DNA of 64,000 bases from Anaeromicrobium sediminis. GTDB lineage: Bacteria; Bacillota; Clostridia; Peptostreptococcales; Thermotaleaceae. The translations under genes and the position numbers were made by a program. Below, in pieces: positions 8,832 to 15,818 of this stretch. The stretch spans positions 470,937-534,936 of the forward strand of contig NZ_NIBG01000001.1 of NCBI RefSeq assembly GCF_002270055.1. The letters are read 5' to 3'. Numbering within the stretch: position 1 is the stretch's first letter; every line of letters starts with the position of its first letter. The notes beneath the pieces were generated by a model that saw only the letters and a list, made by a program, of their open reading frames with translations, had not been told where the DNA came from and did not search any database.

Positions 8832-9042
8832 ATTCCATCCAAAATTTATATTTTGTATATCTGCTGATTTTTTCACACCGACAGTATGTCTGCATATTAT
8901 GTTATTATATCCACTTAATCATAAGTAATATTTTATTAATATAAATAAGTATTTTCCGTGCTTATATTGATTTGTAAAACCAATTATTGAGCAACCTGCA
9001 TTGAACTAGGTTAATCTAAGAAGAAAGGAGTCAATAACTCTA

Positions 9043-9453
9043 ATGTCTAGATACTATTATCAACAACAACAAGAAGAGTATTATTATGTTGCACCAGCTA
9101 CAATCAGAAGCTATATTGGTAGACTTATTACAACAACAATTAGAGAGCGAGGCCCTGTTAGCGGTCGTATTGTAGGTTATAATAATGCAACTGGGATGGT
9201 CGATATCGAGATTATTCAACCATATCCTGATTTTGTAAGTGTCCATTATTCTGATTTAATAGGAATTTCTCCTTATGTCCCAAGACCTACTCCACCACCA
9301 TATCCACCACCTACTCAAAGACCTGGGCAACCTCCACCATACCCACCACCATATCCGCCACCATATCCGCCACCATATCCACCGCCTACTCAAAGACCTG
9401 GGCAACCTACACAACCGCCTTGGTGGTATTGGTGGATTAGGCCAAGACGTTAA
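9043..9453 (+). CDS. Tyr/Gln N-terminus, SH3-like core, Pro/Tyr-rich tail protein
   Basis: 136 aa with three parts: 'SRYYYQQQQEEYYYV'; a compact beta domain (about 25-75, RLITTTIRERGPVSGRIVGY, VDIEII); and a tail of PPPYPP repeats and two TQRPGQP motifs, ending in WWYWWIRPRR. Similar small proteins in spore formers are coat components; this is an inference. AGAAAGGAG precedes the start and a terminator follows (9479-9510). Confidence 0.7.
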   Translation: MSRYYYQQQQEEYYYVAPATIRSYIGRLITTTIRERGPVSGRIVGYNNATGMVDIEIIQPYPDFVSVHYSDLIGISPYVPRPTPPPYPPPTQRPGQPPPYPPPYPPPYPPPYPPPTQRPGQPTQPPWWYWWIRPRR

Positions 9454-9478
9454 CAAAAACTTGTTATAAAATATTATT

Positions 9479-9510
9479 AGCCCTCATTTAATTAAGTGAG
9501 GGCTTTATTG
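9479..9510 (+). terminator. terminator after Pro-rich protein gene
   Basis: AGCCCTCATTT...AAGTGAGGGCT hairpin followed by TTATT. Confidence 0.7.
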
Positions 9511-9577
9511 CAACATCCAATCTAATTAATCCTATCTGCTTTCACTAAATAAACTTTCTTGTGGTTACTAGCCTCGT

Positions 9578-9685
9578 TCACCTACTTTTTACTTTTTTAT
9601 ATTCCTCAGTCCAGTATTTAATTTGTTCTTTCAGAAATTCTATGAAATCTTCCATGGTCATTTCTTCAAGTTGTTTTTTATCCAT
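9578..9685 (-). CDS. tiny helical peptide, 35 aa
   Basis: Starts MDKKQLEEMTMEDFIEFLKE with GGAGGGAAT directly before the ATG. Paralog of the 30-aa gene at 8739-8831 in the same region. Function unknown; the strong ribosome site and the paralog make it credible. Confidence 0.55.
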   Translation of the reverse strand: MDKKQLEEMTMEDFIEFLKEQIKYWTEEYKKVKSR

Positions 9686-9800
9686 ATTCCCTCCACGAAT
9701 CTTATAATTAATCCTAGATTAAATATATCTATTTATTAACAATTATGAATTTTACTGAATACTATGAACTATCTATATTTAATTCTAGGAGGAAAATATA

Positions 9801-10115
9801 TTGAATACTGCAACTTCAATTCCGCCAAACCTTTTAGCTAAAGCTAAAAGACTTAATCCATTTGCCTCATTTCCAAATAAACCAGGAGAAGGTGCTATAT
9901 TATCAAGCTACTTTATTGGTGATACGTCTACAGGTGACGTATTTTACTTCGCTACTGCGAAATCTCACGATGGTAGATTATATTTGATACATCATATTGT
10001 TGATAGACCACTTATTGATGCAGTACCCAATATTTTATTACAGTCTCCCTACTTATTTATGACATGGAATGAAAAAGGTAAAATTATCGAATGGGCTGCC
10101 GGTCAACAAAAATAA
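9801..10115 (+). CDS. hypothetical protein, 104 aa
   Basis: Starts with TTG after AGGAGGAAAATATA. Cytosolic, mixed alpha/beta, with 'YFIGDTSTGDVFYFATAKSH' (partly quoted) suggesting a beta hairpin-rich fold. Not recognised. It has its own terminator at 10127-10150, so it is a single-gene cargo unit. Confidence 0.65.
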   Translation: MNTATSIPPNLLAKAKRLNPFASFPNKPGEGAILSSYFIGDTSTGDVFYFATAKSHDGRLYLIHHIVDRPLIDAVPNILLQSPYLFMTWNEKGKIIEWAAGQQK

Positions 10116-10126
10116 TCCTGCATAGA

Positions 10127-10150
10127 AAAGGTCGTCTTTACGACCTTTTA
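10127..10150 (+). terminator. terminator after 104-aa gene
   Basis: AAAGGTCGT-cttt-ACGACCTTTT hairpin. Confidence 0.7.
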
Positions 10151-10268
10151 GTCTTGTTTGAGCTATAATAGATTCGTTAACTAATCCATTAATTCACATT
10201 TTATTTTGCTCTTTATTACCAGTCTTGATATAATTTTTGTACCATTAGTTTGAAAGGTTGTGTATTTT

Positions 10269-10421
10269 ATGGATTCCATAGATATTGTATTATTAATCAG
10301 TTGTCCAACATTGGCAGTTTTAACACTTTATGCTTTAAATGAAAAATATGCTTACAAATCAATACTTATTAAGCTTTTTGAATCAACTTTTAAATATAAG
10401 ATTTTTCTTATATATATTTAA
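10269..10421 (+). CDS. small membrane protein, 50 aa
   Basis: One N-terminal hydrophobic helix (IVLLISCPTLAVLTLYAL), then 'EKYAYKSILIK'. Paralog of the next gene (10535-10783) and preceded by a similar leader, with GATATAAT as a probable -10 and GAAAGGTTGTGTA as the ribosome site. Confidence 0.5.
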   Translation: MDSIDIVLLISCPTLAVLTLYALNEKYAYKSILIKLFESTFKYKIFLIYI

Positions 10422-10534
10422 TACATATACCACAGGACCTCGGTTAGATTAACCTTTGATCCATAGATTTTTTGTCATTTATTACCACATTTGATATAAT
10501 CTTTTTAAATGTATTCTGAAAGGTTGTGTAATCT

Positions 10535-10783
10535 ATGGAATTTATTTATCCTTGCTTGACTGTTTTAGCACTTTATTTTTTTAATAAAAAATATAATTAC
10601 AAATCAATACTTATTAAATCATTCGGTTTAACTTCTTATAAAATATCACTTTTAATACCTTATCTCATTTATTTTGTTATTTTTATTCTTAAGTCAGATA
10701 AAAACCTATTCGATGATCCAATAGTATCAAGTATTTATTTTTCATTTCTTTACTTAATTCAAATACCTAAAGACTTGCGTTGA
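10535..10783 (+). CDS. small membrane protein, 82 aa
   Basis: Shares 'LTVLALY..NKKY.YKSILIK' with the gene at 10269 and has two further hydrophobic segments. Both genes carry the same upstream block (TTATTACCA, GATATAAT, GAAAGGTTGTGTA.T.TATG), showing a tandem duplication of promoter plus gene. Function unknown. Confidence 0.6.
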   Translation: MEFIYPCLTVLALYFFNKKYNYKSILIKSFGLTSYKISLLIPYLIYFVIFILKSDKNLFDDPIVSSIYFSFLYLIQIPKDLR

Positions 10784-10786
10784 CTT

Positions 10787-10933
10787 TCAACTTAATAATT
10801 TTACTTTTAACTCCTCATCTATTGTAAGTCCATACTTATTTGCAATATTCTCTATATAAGCCATATCACTAATTTCAGCTTCTTCTCCCATCTCACAAAT
10901 GATTTCTAGAAGCTCTTTTATATCTTGTTCCAT
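10787..10933 (-). CDS. small acidic protein, 48 aa (paralog of 45529-45675)
   Basis: Reads MEQDIKELLEIICEMGEEAE and 'YIENIANKYG'. Nearly identical to the prophage copy at 45529. In the prophage it follows the small HTH gene by a 4-bp overlap; here the DUF805 gene separates the two. Confidence 0.65.
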   Translation of the reverse strand: MEQDIKELLEIICEMGEEAEISDMAYIENIANKYGLTIDEELKVKLLS

Positions 10934-11068
10934 AACTTTTCACCTCTCAAATCTTTTAATATTCTCACCACAATTAAAAACCGATTATCCAAATTCCTTT
11001 ACAAATTATGCAATCATTATAATATTATCTATGTGTCGTTATCTATTAATAAAAGGAGGTGATTTATA

Positions 11069-11443
11069 ATGCTGGAAAAATTCTTCAGTTGGCATGGCCG
11101 AATCAATAGAGCTAAGTATTGGGGATATCATTTTTTAGTTGGCATTGTGTCTTCAACACTTTCCCATGGTATTGCTTATCTTATGGATAATTCCATAGGA
11201 ACAGTTCTTTACTATATCATTGCAATAGGTTCATTTTATCCAATGATGTGTATAATCGTAAAACGACTTCATGACGTTGATAAATCTGGTTACCTTGCAT
11301 TCCTCTGCCTTATTCCAATAGTTAATTTATATCCAGCAATTTTATGTGCATTTATAAAAGGAACTGATGGTCCAAATCGTTTTGGCCCAGATCCACTAGA
11401 GCTTAATGAAATTGACGAAGATTATGTTAAAGAAACTATTTAA
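11069..11443 (+). CDS. DUF805 family membrane protein
   Basis: 124 aa. 'SWHGRINRAKYW' at the N-terminus and 'VKRLHDVDKSGY' at the middle are the signatures of DUF805, followed by 'GTDGPNRFGPDP'. Four hydrophobic segments are predicted by eye. Function is not established. AGGAGGTGAT precedes the start; a terminator follows. It interrupts the otherwise leftward pair of small phage-type genes, so it is probably cargo. Confidence 0.9.
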   Translation: MLEKFFSWHGRINRAKYWGYHFLVGIVSSTLSHGIAYLMDNSIGTVLYYIIAIGSFYPMMCIIVKRLHDVDKSGYLAFLCLIPIVNLYPAILCAFIKGTDGPNRFGPDPLELNEIDEDYVKETI

Positions 11444-11461
11444 TAGTTTCTTTAATTTTTT
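11429..11461 (+). terminator. terminator of DUF805 gene
   Basis: AAAGAAACTATT-taat-AGTTTCTTT followed by a T-run; overlaps the end of the coding sequence. Confidence 0.7.
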
Positions 11462-11470
11462 ATCTAATCC

Positions 11471-11698
11471 TTATCTCTTCGTTGGATACTTTAAATTAAT
11501 TATCTTATCTATCTGTTTCTGGCTTAAAGTAACACTCTCTATAGAATCTCTTCCATAGTTTCTATACATAAAAAATATATTTTTTACTATCCTTCTTTCT
11601 ATTCTAAAATACAAAGCTATCTCTCCATAACTTAATGGTATTATACGTCTAATCTTTCTTAGGATCTTCCTAAGTGGCCTTTGATATCTTCTTCTCAC
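11471..11698 (-). CDS. small basic helix-turn-helix protein, 75 aa
   Basis: Very basic N-terminus (RRRYQRPLRKILRKIRR) followed by a helix-turn-helix (LSYGEIALYFRIERRIVKNIFF). Likely binds DNA. Paralogs at 45672-45908 (prophage) and a truncated one at 7449-7680. The start was set at GTG 11698 because AAGGTGG lies eight bases upstream. Confidence 0.65.
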   Translation of the reverse strand: MRRRYQRPLRKILRKIRRIIPLSYGEIALYFRIERRIVKNIFFMYRNYGRDSIESVTLSQKQIDKIINLKYPTKR

Positions 11699-11955
11699 TG
11701 TTGACACCACCTTTGTAAAATTTATATCTCATTTCTTAATAAAGTTTCACAATCCTTTCATACTTTCTTAACATATTGTTGATATCATGTAGTTATAAAA
11801 GATAAACACATTTTCCTTCCAACTTCACATAGGACTTCTGCTATCTTGCAGAGGTCCAATTCGATTTATAGGAATTTTCATATTGCATTTACTATTTGTA
11901 CGAATAACTATCATGTGTTAAAATTTACCTATTCCCATGATCGGAGTTGATTACT

Positions 11956-12228
11956 TTGTATATAAGTTTGCTTTTTTTAAAGAAATTGTGTGTAACTGGA
12001 CTTACTTTGTTTTTAATTAGATTTATTGATAATAAATTCAATGTGTCCTCTAAATTATTTGCAAAATTGGAATCAATGTTTGTAGTTAAAGCTGTTGAAC
12101 TTATAATTGTAATTTCTTCACTATCCTTTGTATCTGCACATACTAATATTGATAATACAATTATTGAATCTATGGTAATGGGGGCTAGTATTAGTATTTA
12201 TCTCAAACAAGTAACCCACACTAAATAA
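11956..12228 (+). CDS. small membrane protein, 90 aa (paralog of 46163-46417)
   Basis: Two hydrophobic helices (VTGLTLFLIRFI and VELIIVISSLSFVSA). The 250-bp region before it is nearly identical to that before the prophage gene at 46163. GGAG lies nine bases before the proposed TTG start at 11956; TTG at 11947 is also open. A holin-like or regulatory role is possible but unproven. Confidence 0.6.
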   Translation: MYISLLFLKKLCVTGLTLFLIRFIDNKFNVSSKLFAKLESMFVVKAVELIIVISSLSFVSAHTNIDNTIIESMVMGASISIYLKQVTHTK

Positions 12229-12295
12229 TTCTTTAATTAACATTCTATTTTCCTAATTCACATCTATGATGCAATGGTAATATATTACATTTAGA

Positions 12296-12570
12296 AGCTG
12301 ATTACTTTGCACCTTTATAAAAGCCCAAACCATTCAGTGTTTTCCATATATTGTCTAATTTCATATTTTCTATTTAAATTTTTAAATACCAAATCCAAAA
12401 TTTTTCATAGAATATGTACAATATTTAAATCATAATTTATTGCACATATAGTCATAACGTTAACCGTTTATACTGCATTTGCACTATTCGCTTCTTATCT
12501 TGGTGCTAATTATAGCACTGTTTTTTTCATCGCTACAGGTTGTAAAATTGGGTTAACTAGAGATAACTAA
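12296..12570 (+). pseudogene. decayed third copy of the small membrane protein
   Basis: 'GCTGATTACTTTGCACC' matches the start region of the copy at 11947, and the 3' end reads FALFASYLGANYSTV..IATG, related to 'IFTHYLGVNPRINVALAAGLG' region of the 46-kb gene. The middle contains stops. Confidence 0.5.
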
Positions 12571-12597
12571 AACTACGTAAACAATTATCTATTGTAA

Positions 12598-12705
12598 TTA
12601 CATGCAATTTTCCGGCTGTAACTCTAAATATGCATGAGTTACTTCATAGCACTGCTTTACATCCTCTGAAAATAAATTATCTAGTTCAATAAACTGTCTT
12701 TTCAT
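12598..12705 (-). CDS. possible 35-aa peptide
   Basis: Short frame MKRQFIELDNLFSEDVKQCY and onward, with GGTAGGGAT before the ATG. No paralog was seen, so it may be spurious. Confidence 0.3.
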   Translation of the reverse strand: MKRQFIELDNLFSEDVKQCYEVTHAYLELQPENCM

Positions 12706-12814
12706 ATCCCTACCCACTTATACTACTTTAAATAAACTTAGTTGTTTGACTACAGTTTAGAGTTTGTCTCACCCATGGCTATGGCCGTTCTCATTGAATT
12801 AATACTATTTCTAT

Positions 12815-12914
12815 AAGGATCAAGAAAATTTTACTGGAGAGTATGGACTTATGTTTTATAATCCTAAGAAACTCCATAAAAGTAAAAAACTCCCTTATCT
12901 TTAAAATAAAGGAG
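12815..12914. repeat. yifB downstream flank (second copy at 1312-1432)
   Basis: 'ATAAGGATCAAGAAAA.TT' to the AACTCC...GGAGTT hairpin, repeated with small changes at 1312-1432. The hairpin would terminate yifB transcription. Confidence 0.6.
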
Positions 12915-13466
12915 TTAATTCATGTTCCAATAATTCTTATCTAATTTTCTATATTGTATAGCTTCAGCCACATGGCTTGCTAATATATTTTCTGATTCTT
13001 CTAAATCAGCTATAGTTCTGCCTAACTTAACCAACTTTGTATATGCCCTTGCACTAAAGCCTAATTTATCAAAGGCATTTTTAAGTAAATACTTTGCATC
13101 ATCTTCCATATTACAATATTTATCCATAAGCTTTGTATTTAATTGAGAATTATATAGTATATTATCATTCTTATATCTCTGCAGTTGTATTTTTCTAGCC
13201 TTTTCTATATTTATTCTCATGTCACTAGAACTCTTATTCTTTGAATAATCATTTAGTTCATCGTATTCTACGGGATATATTTGTATATGCATATCTACCC
13301 TGTCTAGTATGGGCCCTGATACTTTAGATAAGTACTTTCTAACTTCATTAGGTGTGCAGCTACACTTTCCGTTTTCTGAGCCAAAGTGACCACATTTACA
13401 TGGTTGCGATACCAATGCGCTTGGTAAATCCGACCAAATAACTTTATATATTAATATTAATGACAT
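12915..13466 (-). pseudogene. yifB/comM C-terminal fragment
   Basis: The reading frame covers about the last 165 residues of the Mg-chelatase-like AAA+ protein YifB (ComM in Gram-negatives): 'CKCGHFG', 'CTPNEVRKYLSKVSGPILDR' and the C-terminal helix bundle. The family is normally about 500 aa with a Walker A motif, absent here. Residues before 'CKCGHFG' do not match and the fragment abuts the truncated XRE gene, so it is a scar, not a working gene. Confidence 0.8.
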
Positions 13467-13530
13467 AAAAGAAAAAGAAATTCAAGGCTTACCAGAAACT
13501 ACCTTAGGTCAACGTGTTTATAAGAAAAGA

Positions 13531-14334
13531 ATGCAGTTAGGCCTATCGATTAAAGAGTTAGCTGAATTAAGTGATTTGTTTCCTTCTACAATTTCCCGTA
13601 TTGAAAAAGAAAAGGGTGATGTTAGTAGAACAGATCTTACTTCAATACTAAAACTTAGCAAAGGATTAAATACTACTATGGAGTATTTATATCAAACTAG
13701 TGATTGGACAGAGAATACAATACCAGAAATCATGGAAAAATATCAGACTCTAAATGGAGTACGCGTATGTGATCTTGTAAAATTAACAGGAATTCATAAA
13801 GACACTATCCTTGGATATAGAAATGGCAGTGTAAAAGATCCAGGAAAGAAATATTGGGACAAAATATGTGAAGCTATAGGATATGATAATAAAAAGGTAA
13901 AAGAGAAGATTAGAGGCCTTCCAGAAGATACTCTAGGACAAAGAGTTTATAAAAAAAGAATGGAATTAGGATTAACTATTACAGAAGTAGCCGAGTTAAG
14001 TGGATTACGTGATAGTACAATCTCAGGAATTGAAAAAGAAAAAGGTGATATTAATAAAAAATCTATCTCCTCCTTATTTAGGATTAGTAAGGCTTTAAAT
14101 ACTACAATGGAATATCTTTATCAGACTCAAGATTGGCCTGAGAATACTGCAGCTGATATTATAAAAAAGTATCAGGTTTTGAGTGGAATCCGTACATGTG
14201 AGCTTGTAAAGTTAACAGGAATACCCTTAAGCACTTTATCTGGTTATAAAAGTTCTAAAAAAAGTCCATCAAAAGATAACTGGAATAAAATATGTACAGC
14301 CTTAGGATATGAAAAAAATTCCAATTTGAAATAG
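13531..14334 (+). CDS. tandem XRE-type helix-turn-helix protein, 5'-truncated
   Basis: 267 aa made of two copies of a ~133-residue module. Each module has an XRE helix-turn-helix (LGQRVYKKRM.LGL.I.E.AEL), a 'LNTTMEYLYQT' segment and a second helix-turn-helix-like element (CELVKLTGIPLSTLSGYK). The frame is open before 13531: 'GLPETTLGQRVYKKRM' of the first module lies upstream of the ATG, so the true start has been lost at the junction with the yifB fragment. Probably non-functional or translated from an altered start. Terminator at 14367-14406. Confidence 0.65.
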   Translation: MQLGLSIKELAELSDLFPSTISRIEKEKGDVSRTDLTSILKLSKGLNTTMEYLYQTSDWTENTIPEIMEKYQTLNGVRVCDLVKLTGIHKDTILGYRNGSVKDPGKKYWDKICEAIGYDNKKVKEKIRGLPEDTLGQRVYKKRMELGLTITEVAELSGLRDSTISGIEKEKGDINKKSISSLFRISKALNTTMEYLYQTQDWPENTAADIIKKYQVLSGIRTCELVKLTGIPLSTLSGYKSSKKSPSKDNWNKICTALGYEKNSNLK

Positions 14335-14366
14335 TTTCTTTTATTATATATAGGTACTCATAATAA

Positions 14367-14406
14367 AAACAAAGGTGTTTATTATAAAGACACCTTTGTT
14401 TTTTTA
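14367..14406. terminator. terminator between convergent XRE and Kelch genes
   Basis: AAACAAAGGTGT...ACACCTTTGTTT followed by T-run; symmetrical enough to serve both strands. Confidence 0.7.
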
Positions 14407-14428
14407 ATCTTCCATGTACTAACATAAA

Positions 14429-15409
14429 CTAATTAAATTCTAACCATGTATCTGTTATTGGATTATATTCTTCTATAGTTCTTAAACCACCTTCACCATA
14501 TCGATATCCTCCAGCCACATAAATTATACCATTTAATTCTGCTGCTCCCGCATCTTCTCTAGCTATACACATATTCGTTTTTCTAGTCCAAGAATCTGTT
14601 TCAATATCATATTCTAATACTAAATCCTGAGTCTCATCTACTAAATGATATTTTCCTCCAAATATATAAATCTTATTATTAAATTTTGAAACTGAAAAAT
14701 CTTGAATTCCTTCTTGCATTGAGGACTTTAAACTCCATTCACCTGTTTCTATGTCATATACCTTCAGTCTTGAATCAAAATGGCCTCCAATTATGTATAT
14801 TTTTCCATTTACAGCAATGGCTTGACCAGAACTTTCTATTTTTGTAGGAATTTCAGTGACAAGTCTCCATGTATCAGTTATAGGATTATACTCTTCAATG
14901 ACCGCAGCTGACCTACTATCACCTAAATCATTATATCCTCCGCAAGCATAAATTTTGCCATTTGATTTAACTGCTACGACACTCGCTCTTGGTGTTATCA
15001 TAGGGCTTTTAGTTCTCCATTTATCTGTTATAGGATCATACTCTTCTACTATGTTTGAATATTCAACATCTTCCTGCATACCTCCAATAGCATAAATCTT
15101 ACCTTGTAATTCCACTATGCCTAAAGCCTCTCTCTTTGTGGTCATACTAGTTTTGTATACACTTTCTTTAGTAACGGGATCATATTCTTCCACTCTACCA
15201 ACTGGATATGATCCTTCCGTCCCACCGATAATATATATCTTTTCATTAAAAGCCACTACTCCTATTTCACTCCTGGAATCAATCATCATTCTTTCATTAA
15301 TTCCAACCTCTTCTCCCGTAAATTTCAATATTAAAATGAATATAATAGCAAGAAAAAGACGAGTAGAAAAGGAGACACCTTCACTTCTAACCTTAGATTT
15401 ATTAGCCAT
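14429..15409 (-). CDS. membrane-anchored Kelch-repeat beta-propeller protein
   Basis: 326 aa. An N-terminal hydrophobic helix (about 17-30) without a lipobox suggests a signal anchor. Six repeats follow, each with 'IYxxGG' (for example EKIYIIGG, GKIYAIGG, GKIYACGG, GKIYIIGG, NKIYIFGG, GIIYVAGG) and 'EEYDPITD.W' linkers, making a six-bladed Kelch propeller outside the cell. Such domains usually bind proteins or carbohydrates. It occupies the same place in its framework as the beta-helix gene does at 1632-2792. Confidence 0.85.
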   Translation of the reverse strand: MANKSKVRSEGVSFSTRLFLAIIFILILKFTGEEVGINERMMIDSRSEIGVVAFNEKIYIIGGTEGSYPVGRVEEYDPVTKESVYKTSMTTKREALGIVELQGKIYAIGGMQEDVEYSNIVEEYDPITDKWRTKSPMITPRASVVAVKSNGKIYACGGYNDLGDSRSAAVIEEYNPITDTWRLVTEIPTKIESSGQAIAVNGKIYIIGGHFDSRLKVYDIETGEWSLKSSMQEGIQDFSVSKFNNKIYIFGGKYHLVDETQDLVLEYDIETDSWTRKTNMCIAREDAGAAELNGIIYVAGGYRYGEGGLRTIEEYNPITDTWLEFN

Positions 15410-15598
15410 TTTAAATTACCTCCTTAGTTTTTAAGAAGCTTACTTTCTCATAGTAAGATATATTTATGTACATGTCAATATTATCCAAAGAGCTTAAATA
15501 ATGAGCAACCTGACCATTTAGAGAAATGTATTTTAATCTTCATTGTAGTATATAATTCCAATAATGGTCATATACTTTCTGTTAGAGGAGTGATTGTT

Positions 15599-15697
15599 AT
15601 GAAATATACTTTCATTAGAATGGATTTTTTATTGTCACTAGCATTTTCTATAGTTATTGCATTTATTCTAACTCGAGCTTTAATGCCTCTGATTTAG
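15599..15697 (+). CDS. 32-aa single-helix membrane peptide
   Basis: MKYTFIRMDF then a hydrophobic helix (LLSLAFSIVIAFILTRAL). AGAGGAG lies before the ATG. A damaged duplicate exists at 2988-3087. Such peptides can be type I toxins, but no antisense RNA or antitoxin is evident. A strong terminator follows (15726-15749). Confidence 0.55.
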   Translation: MKYTFIRMDFLLSLAFSIVIAFILTRALMPLI

Positions 15698-15725
15698 AGG
15701 ATATAATTTTTTACGAACAAAAATA

Positions 15726-15749
15726 AAGCCCTAGGTAAAACCCAGGGCT
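15726..15749. terminator. hairpin terminator
   Basis: AGCCCTAGGT-aaa-ACCCAGGGCT; a near copy is at 20863-20887. Confidence 0.65.
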
Positions 15750-15818
15750 GCATAAGTCTACTTTTCTATCTCCGCTTCGTGTTTTTAATTATGTTTAAAA
15801 ATATTTTAAGTTTAAAAT

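Noticed and set aside
9256..9469. Trp/Arg-rich and His-rich frames opposite to or overlapping the Pro/Tyr-rich protein
   Set aside because: Shadows of the repetitive PPPYPP codons.
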